Below, in pieces: positions 1 to 5,836 of a stretch of DNA of 12,812 bases. The translations under genes were made by a program, and so were the position numbers. Location of the stretch: assembly GCA_031264395.1 (NCBI GenBank), contig JAISEB010000185.1, positions 1 through 12,812 of the forward strand, read 5' to 3'. The notes under the pieces are model-generated. The model was not told where the DNA came from. It worked only from the letters and a program-made list of their open reading frames with translations, and searched no databases. The stretch comes from Treponema sp. GTDB taxonomy: Bacteria > Spirochaetota > Spirochaetia > Treponematales > Breznakiellaceae. The first letter of the stretch is position 1; each line of letters opens with the position of its first letter.

Positions 1-327
1 TATTATTCGCTGGGAAATTTCCTGTCCGCGCAGGACAGAAGCCCGCGCCTCCTTGGCGCCCTTGCCTATGTCCGCGTAAAAAAAGAAGGCGGGAACACGC
101 TCATTGATCAATCGGGGGTAATTCCCGTTGTAACCCAATACGGCACAGGCTATACGAATTTCAGGGTTTATCCCCTTTCAGCCTATACCGATGATTTGGC
201 GCAGCGCCACTGGCTGCGGCAGACAGGGAAAGGAAGCGAAATCAGCGTTTCATATTTTACAAATCTTGCGGAAAGCATATTCCCATCAGGGATACTTACG
301 GAAAATCCTTTTGTCAAAAAAGAATGA
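1..327 (+). CDS. CapA/PgsA-like protein, C-terminal fragment (5' end outside window)
   Basis: An open frame enters at base 1 and ends at TGA 325-327, giving the last 108 residues. It begins with YYSLGNFLSAQD, which matches the conserved C-terminal strand of the CapA (poly-gamma-glutamate capsule synthesis, PGA_cap) family, a metallophosphatase-like fold. A VIPVVTQYG segment and FRVYPLSAY follow, as in that family, where the chain ends in short beta strands after the metal site. The metal-binding residues and any signal or lipoprotein peptide would lie outside the window. Family members act in polyglutamate capsule or cell-surface synthesis, but many have unknown substrates, so the substrate here cannot be stated. 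The gene converges on the ribosomal cluster and is probably an independent unit. The family call is fairly firm; the function is not. Confidence 0.78.
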   Translation, partial: YYSLGNFLSAQDRSPRLLGALAYVRVKKEGGNTLIDQSGVIPVVTQYGTGYTNFRVYPLSAYTDDLAQRHWLRQTGKGSEISVSYFTNLAESIFPSGILTENPFVKKE

Positions 328-379
328 GCCGCCGCACGGTATTAAACCGGATTTTCGAATAGATTGCCCAGCCGAGGAG

Positions 380-406
380 GCGGAGGGAGACCGCGTCTTC
401 CTCCGC
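380..406. terminator. GC-rich hairpin in the convergent spacer, possible bidirectional terminator
   Basis: Arms 380-390 and 396-406 are complementary around the loop CCGCG. In plus-strand RNA they form 11 pairs including one G-U; in minus-strand RNA they form 10 pairs with one A-C mismatch. The hairpin lies 53 nt after the capA-like stop and 16 nt after the stop of the opposing small gene, which is where a terminator for either unit would be expected. Neither side has a clear T tract, so it is not a textbook intrinsic terminator. It could instead act as a 3'-end barrier or assist Rho. A weaker CGGT/ACCG hairpin (337-349) followed by GATTTTC precedes it on the plus strand. The rest of spacer 328-421 holds nothing I can name. 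Confidence 0.35.
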
Positions 407-421
407 GGGCGGGCTTTCCCC

Positions 422-682
422 TCAGCCGGCGCTCCCGGTTCCGGCAGGCGCGGCGGCTTCGGCTTCACGGACGGCGGATTTTGCCGCCGGGGCAGCTACC
501 GCGGCTATGCTTTTCTTGCCGTGTTTGACGGCGGCGCGGCAGACTTTGCAGATCTTGATCTTTTCCTCGCCTGATTCCTGCTCGTAGAGGATCTTTACAT
601 TTTGCCGCCCGCAGACCGGACACGCTCCCCGGCCGTGCGCGGCCAATTCCCGTATACCCTTGCCTCTATGCGCTTTGGACAT
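422..682 (-). CDS. Small zinc-ribbon protein of unknown function, last gene of the cluster
   Basis: This is an 86-residue basic protein. Four cysteines form CPVC (21-24) and CKVC (45-48) pairs separated by 20 residues, a typical zinc-ribbon layout. Basic residues surround them (KAHRGKG at 3-9, KHGKK at 53-57). Residues from about 58 to the end form a low-complexity Ala/Pro/Gly tail. The ATG at 682 has a strong ribosome-binding site (AGAGGAGAGGAA) directly upstream and lies only 14 nt after the rplQ stop, so it is almost certainly co-transcribed with the ribosomal genes. I do not recognise the family. A ribosome- or RNA-associated protein is the natural guess from the ribbon, charge and position, but this is inference. 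Gene reality is well supported by the start signal, the cysteine pattern and the tight spacing. Confidence 0.75.
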   Translation of the reverse strand: MSKAHRGKGIRELAAHGRGACPVCGRQNVKILYEQESGEEKIKICKVCRAAVKHGKKSIAAVAAPAAKSAVREAEAAAPAGTGSAG

Positions 683-696
683 TTCCTCTCCTCTTG

Positions 697-1110
697 TTAA
701 CCGGCCGCCTTGGCGGCTTTCTTGCTCTTCTTCTTTTTGTCTCCGGCGTCCGGTTTGTAATCCACCAGTTCAAGAAGCACTTCTTCGGCGGCGTCCCCGT
801 AGCGCTGCCCCAGCTTTATAATGCGGGTGTAGCCGCCGGGCCTTTCCTTCATCCTTACCGCTATATCGGTAAAAAGTTTTGCCACTATCCCCTCGTCAAA
901 AAGGCGGCCCGAAACGATGCGCCGGTTATGAACCGAATCCGTCTTGGCCCGCGTAATAAGTTTTTCAGCGCTTCTCCGTATTTCCAGGGCTTTGGCCTTG
1001 GTAGTCTTGATCCGTTCGTACCGGAACAGCGAAGTTACCATGCTGCGGTGCAGTGCCTTGCGATGGGCGGAAGCCCGTTCAAGGGGGTTAAAGCCCCGTC
1101 TATGCTTCAT
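697..1110 (-). CDS. rplQ: 50S ribosomal protein L17
   Basis: L17 is a large-subunit protein near the peptide exit side of the ribosome. The 137-residue product begins MKHRRGFNPLERASAHRKAL, the family's conserved N-terminus. It continues with the usual basic helix-rich body (SLFRYERIKTTKAKALEIRR) and ends in a Lys/Ala-rich tail (KKKKSKKAAKAAG). The open frame reaches back to an ATG at 1134, but the family start is the ATG at 1110. An AAGGA site lies 8 nt before that ATG, inside the end of rpoA. The two genes therefore overlap by 11 nt, so L17 translation is probably coupled to RpoA. The length is slightly above the roughly 120-130 residues usual in many bacteria because of the tail. Confidence 0.97.
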   Translation of the reverse strand: MKHRRGFNPLERASAHRKALHRSMVTSLFRYERIKTTKAKALEIRRSAEKLITRAKTDSVHNRRIVSGRLFDEGIVAKLFTDIAVRMKERPGGYTRIIKLGQRYGDAAEEVLLELVDYKPDAGDKKKKSKKAAKAAG

Positions 1111-2155
1111 CTTCCATTTCCTTTTGGGGAGCAACCCTGACGGCGTTTTTCAGCACGTTCATATCGGTTATCCCAAGACTCAAATTCCACTCTTTGAGCT
1201 TTTCCTTTATCTCAAGAAGGGACTTCTTTCCGAAATTCCTCGTTTTTGCTATGTCGTCTTCGGTTTTCCGGGTCAGCTCCCCTATCGTTTTGATATTGGC
1301 GTTTTTAAGGCAGTTGGAAGACCGGACGGAAAGCTCCAGTTCCTCCACCGGCGTATTGAGGATCTGCCGTATATGCTCATCATCCTCGTCAAAATCCTCG
1401 TCGCCGCCCAGGTTGTTTTCATCAAAATTGATAAACACCGAAAAATGATCCTTGGCTATTTTCGCGGCTTCGGCCAGGGCGTCGTCGGGACGCACCGTGC
1501 CGTCGGTCCATATCTCAAGGATAAGTTTGTCGTAGTCGCTGCGCTGCCCCACACGGGTCGGCTCCACGGAGAATTTTACCTTTTTGACAGGCGAAAAGAT
1601 CGCGTCCAGGGGAATGGTTCCGATAACCTCAACATAACGCTCATTTACTTCGGAAGGAACATAACCGCGCCCCAGATCTATCTGCACCTCGAATTCCAGC
1701 TTCGCGTTGTCCATCAAGGTCATTATATGATGGCCGGAACTGAGTATTTCCACCTGCCCTTCCCTGCCGAAATCATCGCTTTTTATTTCTTTTTTGCCGG
1801 ACCATTCATAAAGAAGTATATCCTGCTCCGCGTCGCCGGCCAGTTTAAGCCTGATCTGTTTGAGATTGTTGATCACCTCCAGGGTGTCTTCCATGATATT
1901 GGGAATGGTTTCAAATTCACTCGAAACGCTGTGCGCGGTCCCGTCGGCGTCGTAGGAAGTAACTTTTACCGCGGTAATGGCGTAACCCTGAATCGAAGAA
2001 AGAAGTACCCGCCTTAAGGTATTACCCACGGTGGTACCAAATCCCGGTTCAAAGGGAGCGGCGGCGAATTTACCGTAGTTCTGTTTCAGCTCGCCATGCT
2101 CAAAGGTAATGCCTTTTGGGCGCTTAAATCCTTTAAGAAGGTTCTTGCGGGCCAT
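1100..2155 (-). CDS. rpoA: DNA-directed RNA polymerase subunit alpha
   Basis: Alpha forms the dimer on which beta and beta' assemble, and its C-terminal domain contacts upstream promoter DNA and activators. The 351-residue product has the alpha N-terminal domain signature PFEPGFGTTVGNTLRRVLLSS near residues 34-54. The N-terminal domain is followed by a strongly acidic linker (FDENNLGGDEDFDEDDE) and a complete C-terminal domain with the helix-hairpin-helix segment NFGKKSLLEIKEKL. Arg278 in SVRSSNCLK aligns with the E. coli DNA-binding Arg265. The ATG at 2155 has AAGGAG at good spacing. It lies 30 nt after rpsD and overlaps rplQ by 11 nt. Length and order are normal for the alpha operon. Confidence 0.99.
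   Translation of the reverse strand: MARKNLLKGFKRPKGITFEHGELKQNYGKFAAAPFEPGFGTTVGNTLRRVLLSSIQGYAITAVKVTSYDADGTAHSVSSEFETIPNIMEDTLEVINNLKQIRLKLAGDAEQDILLYEWSGKKEIKSDDFGREGQVEILSSGHHIMTLMDNAKLEFEVQIDLGRGYVPSEVNERYVEVIGTIPLDAIFSPVKKVKFSVEPTRVGQRSDYDKLILEIWTDGTVRPDDALAEAAKIAKDHFSVFINFDENNLGGDEDFDEDDEHIRQILNTPVEELELSVRSSNCLKNANIKTIGELTRKTEDDIAKTRNFGKKSLLEIKEKLKEWNLSLGITDMNVLKNAVRVAPQKEMEDEA
1119..1123 (-). promoter_or_regulatory. Ribosome-binding site deciding the rplQ start
   Basis: AAGGA on the minus strand lies within the rpoA coding sequence, 8 nt before the ATG at 1110. It favours the short L17 start, which matches the conserved family N-terminus, over the in-frame ATG at 1134. Confidence 0.75.
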
Positions 2156-2185
2156 TTAGACTCCTTGGACTTTCCCGGAGAAAGC

Positions 2186-2821
2186 CTATTTAGAATAAAG
2201 TTCGACGATCATCTGTTCCTTGACATCCGCGAGGTCCGTAATGTCGCTTCGCCTCGGAGAAGCAAGGAACTTTCCCTTCATCGCGTCGGGATCAAGGGAA
2301 AGCCAGGGCATAACTCCCGATTTCCCGAATTCCTTGAGGGAATCCTTGACCACGAGGAGATTCCTGCTGGTCTCACCAATAGCGATTTCATCTTCCGGCT
2401 TCACAAGAGAGCTGGGCACATTGACGCGCTTTCCGTTTACCGTCACATGCCCGTGCAGCACTATCTGCCTGGCCTGGCTCCGGCTCACGGCAAAGCGCAG
2501 CCGGTACACCACATTGTCAAGCCGCCGTTCAAGGAGAACGAAAAGGTTTTCACCGGTAATGCCGGGCATACGCAGGGCACGCTCAAAAAACAGGCTGAAC
2601 TGTTTTTCCTGCATGCCGTAAATTCTCTTGAGCTTCTGCTTCTCGCGAAGCTGTACGCCGTAATCCGATCTTTTGCCGGCCCGCGCCTTGGGATCTTTTC
2701 CCGGCGCCGGGCGTTTTCTGTTGACGGGGCATTTATCGCTCTTGCAGCGATCCCCTTTCAACATGAGTTTCTTCTGTTCAGCCCGGCAGAGGCGGCAGAC
2801 AGGCCCGGTATATCTTGCCAT
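2186..2821 (-). CDS. rpsD: 30S ribosomal protein S4 (zinc-binding type)
   Basis: S4 is a primary 16S rRNA binder that nucleates small-subunit assembly; in E. coli it also represses the alpha operon. The 211-residue product starts MARYTGPVCRLCR and carries Cys9, Cys12, Cys26 and Cys31 (CX2C-X13-CX4C), the zinc-finger form of S4. The S4 RNA-binding domain follows (ERRLDNVVYRLRFAVSRSQA, then HGHVTVNGKRVNVPS). The C-terminus ends MIVELYSK, as usual. The ATG at 2821 has an AAGGAAGGG site and lies 12 nt after rpsK. Whether it regulates this operon cannot be read from the sequence. The gene is intact and of standard length. Confidence 0.99.
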   Translation of the reverse strand: MARYTGPVCRLCRAEQKKLMLKGDRCKSDKCPVNRKRPAPGKDPKARAGKRSDYGVQLREKQKLKRIYGMQEKQFSLFFERALRMPGITGENLFVLLERRLDNVVYRLRFAVSRSQARQIVLHGHVTVNGKRVNVPSSLVKPEDEIAIGETSRNLLVVKDSLKEFGKSGVMPWLSLDPDAMKGKFLASPRRSDITDLADVKEQMIVELYSK

Positions 2822-2833
2822 ACGTTCCCTTCC

Positions 2834-3217
2834 TTAAATACGCCGCGTCTTCCGCGGCCGGCAGCCGTTATGGGGAATAGGAGTCACATCGTTAATGGAC
2901 TTCACCTTGATGCCCAAAGCGCCAAGCTGACGTATCGCCGATTCACGGCCTATGCCCGGGCCCTTTACATACACATGCACCTCGCGGAGTCCCGACTGCA
3001 TGGCCTTCTGCGCGGCGGTCTCGGTAACCGACTGGGCGGCAAAAGGAGTCGACTTCTTCGCCCCGCGGAAGCTGAGTTCCCCGGAACTGGCCCAGGAAAC
3101 AGTGTTTCCCATAAGGTCCGTAATGGTCACAATGGTATTGTTGAAGGTAGCCTGAATATACACGTTTCCTTCGTAAACCGACTTCTTTTCCTTCTTCTTC
3201 CTCGTACTGGCAGCCAC
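2834..3217 (-). CDS. rpsK: 30S ribosomal protein S11
   Basis: S11 lies on the platform of the small subunit near the E site and contacts the 3' region of 16S rRNA. The 127-residue product has the conserved core YIQATFNNTIVTITDLMGN, GPGIGRESAIRQL, and the C-terminal block PIPHNGCRPRKTRRI. It starts with GTG at 3217: no in-frame ATG fits, and GGAGGAA (3221-3227) sits 3 nt upstream. An ATG at 3221 belongs to another frame and overlaps the site, so it is ignored. A 51-nt spacer with a hairpin separates it from rpsM. The product otherwise looks ordinary. Confidence 0.98.
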   Translation of the reverse strand: MAASTRKKKEKKSVYEGNVYIQATFNNTIVTITDLMGNTVSWASSGELSFRGAKKSTPFAAQSVTETAAQKAMQSGLREVHVYVKGPGIGRESAIRQLGALGIKVKSINDVTPIPHNGCRPRKTRRI

Positions 3218-3220
3218 TCA

Positions 3221-3227
3221 TTCCTCC
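3221..3227 (-). promoter_or_regulatory. Ribosome-binding site for the GTG start of rpsK
   Basis: GGAGGAA on the minus strand is followed by TGA and then GTG at 3217. It places the S11 start at GTG rather than at the out-of-frame ATG overlapping this site. Confidence 0.8.
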
Positions 3228-3238
3228 GATATATGTCT

Positions 3239-3263
3239 GGAAAAACCTTGCGCGGTTTTTTCC
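3239..3263 (-). other. Hairpin in the rpsM-rpsK spacer
   Basis: The minus-strand RNA reads GGAAAAAACC, a six-base loop, then GGTTTTTCC, giving nine pairs with one bulged A. It lies about 11 nt before the rpsK ribosome-binding site, in a 51-nt spacer that is long for this cluster. It is A/U-rich and lacks a following U run, so it is not a clear terminator. A role in RNA stability, processing or rpsK translation is possible but inferred. Confidence 0.5.
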
Positions 3264-3268
3264 GCAGC

Positions 3269-3634
3269 TTACTTCTTCTTGCCTGCGACGGTCTTCTTCT
3301 TGCCCTTTCTGGTACGGGCGTTTGTTCTGGTCCTCTGGCCGCGAAGGGGAAGCCCCTTGCGGTGCCTGAGCCCCCGGTAACAGCCTATATCCATAAGGCG
3401 CTTTATATTCAGGGCAACTTCGGTGCGAAGGCGCCCTTCCACCTTGTAATCCGCCTCAATAATCTGCCTGAGTTCATTGAGTTCTTCCTGACTCAGATCA
3501 TTGATAAGCCGCCCGCGGTCTATCTTCGCCTTGGCGCAAATATCCTCCGCGCTGGACCGGCCTATTCCGTAGACATAGGTCAGGGCAATATCCACATGCT
3601 TATTCGGAAGGTCAACCCCCAAAAGACGCGCCAT
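3269..3634 (-). CDS. rpsM: 30S ribosomal protein S13
   Basis: S13 is in the head of the small subunit and forms inter-subunit bridges and contacts to P-site tRNA. The 121-residue product starts MARLLGVDLPNKHVDIALTY and contains the helix-two-turn-helix segment YGIGRSSAEDICAKAKID. The C-terminal signature CYRGLRHRKGLPLRGQRTRT and the basic tail NARTRKGKKKTVAGKKK follow. The N-terminal loop is about one residue shorter than the common form. The ATG at 3634 is preceded by TAGGAG, where TAG is also the rpmJ stop, so the two genes lie 8 nt apart. Normal length and order. Confidence 0.99.
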   Translation of the reverse strand: MARLLGVDLPNKHVDIALTYVYGIGRSSAEDICAKAKIDRGRLINDLSQEELNELRQIIEADYKVEGRLRTEVALNIKRLMDIGCYRGLRHRKGLPLRGQRTRTNARTRKGKKKTVAGKKK

Positions 3635-3642
3635 AAATTCTC

Positions 3643-3756
3643 CTACCCCTGCTTCTGTTTATGCTTGGGATTCTGGCAGATAATACGGACAATGCCGTTC
3701 CGCTTTATCACCTTGCATTTGTCGCAAATCGGCTTGACACTGGTTCGGACTTTCAT
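3643..3756 (-). CDS. rpmJ: 50S ribosomal protein L36 (zinc-binding type)
   Basis: This 37-residue protein begins MKVRTSVKPICDKCKVIKRN. Cys11, Cys14, Cys27 and His32 form the zinc-binding form of L36, a small late-assembling protein of the large subunit that contacts 23S rRNA. The end QNPKHKQKQG matches the family. The ATG at 3756 has GAGGAG 7 nt upstream. It follows secY after a 101-nt spacer carrying a promoter and precedes rpsM by 8 nt. Many bacteria have infA just before rpmJ; here there is none. Confidence 0.98.
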   Translation of the reverse strand: MKVRTSVKPICDKCKVIKRNGIVRIICQNPKHKQKQG

Positions 3757-3781
3757 CCTTAGTCTCCTCTTAAAAGGCCTG

Positions 3782-3802
3782 TTCCCCTTCAAATAGGGTG
3801 AA
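3782..3802 (-). other. Hairpin in the leader of rpmJ
   Basis: The minus-strand RNA reads TTCACCCT, a six-base loop, then AGGGGAA, giving seven pairs with one bulged A. The first base lies within a few nt of the expected transcription start of the promoter at 3808-3836, so it would form a 5'-terminal stem. Stabilising the 5' end is a plausible role, but this is inference. Confidence 0.45.
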
Positions 3803-3807
3803 TTTCC

Positions 3808-3836
3808 ATTAAAACGGATTTAACCCCGTTCGTCAA
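3808..3836 (-). promoter_or_regulatory. Sigma-70-like promoter for the rpmJ-rpoA-rplQ segment
   Basis: On the minus strand TTGACG (3831-3836) and TTTAAT (3808-3813) are separated by exactly 17 nt. Each differs from the TTGACA/TATAAT consensus by one base. The promoter lies in the 101-nt spacer between the secY stop and the rpmJ start, the longest spacer in the cluster. Transcription would start near 3800-3802, giving a leader of about 45 nt. It would allow the alpha segment to be expressed apart from the upstream spc genes. Confidence 0.65.
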
Positions 3837-3857
3837 CGATCCCCGTCTCCGCCGGGC

Positions 3858-5183
3858 CTACAAATTCCGCCCCCGCAGCTTCCCCTTCCTGGTCAGCCCG
3901 TCGTGGTGGTGCATCTTCAAAAGCCCTTCAACCTGGCTCATGGTATCCAGATCCACGCCGACGAGGATCAGAAGGGACGTACCCCCCATGAGGTAAGAAA
4001 TGGACGAAGGAAATTTGAAGGCCCACTGTATAAAGGTCGGAATAACCGCGATAAAGGCCAAATACAGTGAGCCGGGAAGCACGATGCGGTTAAGAATCTT
4101 CGTCAGGTATTCTTCTATGCGCTCCGTCCTGATCCCCGGAATGGAACCGCCGTTTTCCCTGATGTTTTTGGCTATTTCTATGGGATTAAGGCTTACCTGC
4201 GTGTAAAAATAGGCAAAGAATATGATAAGCAAAATGTAAAGTACGTTGTACAGGGGCCTCTGCGGGCTCAGCACGCGGGCAACGGAGCCCAGCCAGGCCA
4301 CATTCGCCCCTATGGTGCTCGCTATCTGCAGAGGGAAGGTAAGAATGGACGAGGCAAAGATAACCGGAATAACCCCCGAGGGGTTGATCTTGAAGGGAAT
4401 GTACGTATTCTGGGCGCCGTACATGCGCCGGCCCACAACACGTTTGGCGTAGTTTACCGGTATCTTCCGCTGTCCCTGCTGTTCAAAGACAACAAGCGCG
4501 ACAACCGCGACAAACATCACAAAAACCACTACCACAAACACGAGGTTAAGATCGCCGCTCCGCACCCGGCCCCCCAGTTCCCATACCGCCTGGGGAAGCC
4601 GCGCCACAATACCGGCAAAAATCAGGAGGGATATGCCGTTTCCTATGCCCCGGCGGGTGATCTGCTCGCCTATCCACATAAGAAACATGGTCCCCGTGGT
4701 AACCGTTAATATGGCGATAATGGTAAAGGGCATTATCCCCATGCTGAGAATATTGACGCTCCGGGAAATGCTCTGGGCATACTGCGTTACCGCGAAGGAC
4801 TGTATAAGACAGACCCCGACAGTGCCCACGCGCTGGTAGCCCTGTATCTTTTTACGCCCCCCCTCTTCCTGGGAGATCTTCTTCAGGCTGGGAAACACGA
4901 TAAGAAGAAGCTGCATGATGATGGACATGGAAATATAGGGCATGATCCCCAGCATGAAAACCGAAAAATTGGAAAAGGCCCCGCCCGCGAAGAAGTCCAG
5001 GTAATCCACAATGGGGTTGCCCGAATTCTGCTGGGAAAGGAAATAGGCCGAAAGCTGCTGGACATTGATCCCCGGAATGGGAAGCACCGCGCCTATGCGG
5101 AATATAACCAGCATGAGGGCGGTGAAGAAAACGCGTTCCCTGAGTTCCTTGACTCTCCATATACCAATTAAGGGATTAGCCAT
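3858..5183 (-). CDS. secY: Preprotein translocase subunit SecY
   Basis: SecY is the membrane channel through which Sec substrates cross or enter the inner membrane, with SecE, SecG and SecA or the ribosome as partners. The 441-residue product has about ten hydrophobic segments. It shows the plug/TM2 region DFFAGGAFSNFSVFMLG (63-79), GNGISLLIFAGIVARLP (181-197), and INPSGVIPVIFASSI (266-280). The cytoplasmic loop NPIEIAKNIRENGGSIPGIR follows (333-352). The start ATGGCTAA overlaps the rplO stop by 8 nt. The nearest good ribosome-binding site (GGGAGG, 5198-5203) is 14 nt upstream, so reinitiation after rplO is likely. SecY in this place is standard for the spc operon, but adk, map and infA do not follow it. 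Confidence 0.99.
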   Translation of the reverse strand: MANPLIGIWRVKELRERVFFTALMLVIFRIGAVLPIPGINVQQLSAYFLSQQNSGNPIVDYLDFFAGGAFSNFSVFMLGIMPYISMSIIMQLLLIVFPSLKKISQEEGGRKKIQGYQRVGTVGVCLIQSFAVTQYAQSISRSVNILSMGIMPFTIIAILTVTTGTMFLMWIGEQITRRGIGNGISLLIFAGIVARLPQAVWELGGRVRSGDLNLVFVVVVFVMFVAVVALVVFEQQGQRKIPVNYAKRVVGRRMYGAQNTYIPFKINPSGVIPVIFASSILTFPLQIASTIGANVAWLGSVARVLSPQRPLYNVLYILLIIFFAYFYTQVSLNPIEIAKNIRENGGSIPGIRTERIEEYLTKILNRIVLPGSLYLAFIAVIPTFIQWAFKFPSSISYLMGGTSLLILVGVDLDTMSQVEGLLKMHHHDGLTRKGKLRGRNL

Positions 5184-5622
5184 GAATTGTCACACCGCCT
5201 CCCGCTTTTTCTATTTTTTCCCTGGCCGAAGAAGAAACCGCGGGAACGTTGAACGTAAGCTTCTTCGAAATTTCCCCGTTACCGAGGATCTTGACAGGAC
5301 CGGCGCCTTTTACAAGGCCCTTTTTTACAAGGGAAGCGGGATCAACCGTTTCGGATTCTTCAAATTTCTTGTCTATTTCACCAAGATTGACTATTTGATA
5401 TTCCTTTTTGAAGGGATGATTGGAAAACCCCCGGCGGGCAAGGCGCCGGTACAGGGGCATCTGCCCCCCTTCAAAACCCACGTAGGTCTTGCCGCCCGAC
5501 CGGGCCTTCTGGCCCTTGTTTCCCTTGCCGGCGGTTGTACCCCGCCCGGAACCCTGGCCGCGGCCCAGAATGCGTTTCCGTTTATTGGCCCCCTTGGGGG
5601 CATGCAGGTTAAAATCGTGCAA
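5176..5622 (-). CDS. rplO: 50S ribosomal protein L15
   Basis: L15 binds 23S rRNA in the core of the large subunit and is a late assembly protein. The 148-residue product has the basic glycine-rich segment GRGQGSGRGTTAGKGNKGQK (20-39) and GFEGGQMPLYRRLARRGF, both family hallmarks. A C-terminal domain with LVKKGLVKGAGPVKILG follows. The start is TTG at 5622: GGAGAGGAG (5631-5639) lies 8 nt upstream and the following HDFNLHAPKGA fits the family N-terminus. Another TTG at 5630 opens a different frame and is not used. The stop overlaps the secY start. Confidence 0.96.
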   Translation of the reverse strand: MHDFNLHAPKGANKRKRILGRGQGSGRGTTAGKGNKGQKARSGGKTYVGFEGGQMPLYRRLARRGFSNHPFKKEYQIVNLGEIDKKFEESETVDPASLVKKGLVKGAGPVKILGNGEISKKLTFNVPAVSSSAREKIEKAGGGVTIHG

Positions 5623-5630
5623 TTCGCCAA

Positions 5631-5639
5631 CTCCTCTCC
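5631..5639 (-). promoter_or_regulatory. Ribosome-binding site for the TTG start of rplO
   Basis: GGAGAGGAG on the minus strand lies 8 nt before TTG at 5620-5622. It supports this rare start codon for L15, as no in-frame ATG gives the expected N-terminus. Confidence 0.75.
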
Positions 5640-5646
5640 GGCCGCG

Positions 5647-5835
5647 CTAGGCGGTCGGAACCTCTTCCACCAGGACCAGGTGGGACACCGCCCTGACCAT
5701 TCCCAGAATGGCGGGGCTTGCTTCCTGCTCGGTACAGGAACCTATTTTCCGAAGCCCAAGGGAACGCACCGTCGCCCGCTGCTTCGGAAGAGCGCCTATG
5801 GTGCTTTTCACCAGCCGTATCCGTATCTTCGCCAT
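5647..5835 (-). CDS. rpmD: 50S ribosomal protein L30
   Basis: This 62-residue protein has the L30 fold signature: MAKIRIRLVKSTIGALPKQR, then LGLRKIGSCTEQEASPAILG, then MVRAVSHLVLVEEV. L30 is a non-universal large-subunit protein, usually about 60 residues, so the length fits. The ATG at 5835 lies one nt after the rpsE stop. Its ribosome-binding site (GGGGTTAG) is weak, so coupling to S5 translation is likely. Confidence 0.97.
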   Translation of the reverse strand: MAKIRIRLVKSTIGALPKQRATVRSLGLRKIGSCTEQEASPAILGMVRAVSHLVLVEEVPTA

Positions 5836-5836
5836 A

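Noticed and set aside
337..349. Small CGGT/ACCG hairpin followed by GATTTTC after the capA-like stop
   Set aside because: Only four base pairs and a short T run; too weak to call a terminator.
191..574. Plus-strand frame spanning the end of the capA-like gene and the spacer
   Set aside because: It overlaps the CapA-like C-terminus in another frame and runs antisense through the zinc-ribbon gene; no start signal or motif.
944..2017. Long plus-strand open frame antisense to rpoA and rplQ
   Set aside because: Mirror of codon bias in rpoA; no family signature. The same applies to frames at 5065-5928, 6370-7455, 10119-11120 and 11640-12503.
2943..3221. Overlapping minus-strand frame starting at an ATG beside the rpsK start
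   Set aside because: It is out of frame with S11 and has no conserved motif; the GTG at 3217 gives the true product.
2096..3796. Very long plus-strand open frame (566 codons) antisense to rpsD, rpsK, rpsM and rpmJ
   Set aside because: It lies opposite intact ribosomal genes and its protein shows no recognisable domain. Long antisense frames are expected from the codon bias here.
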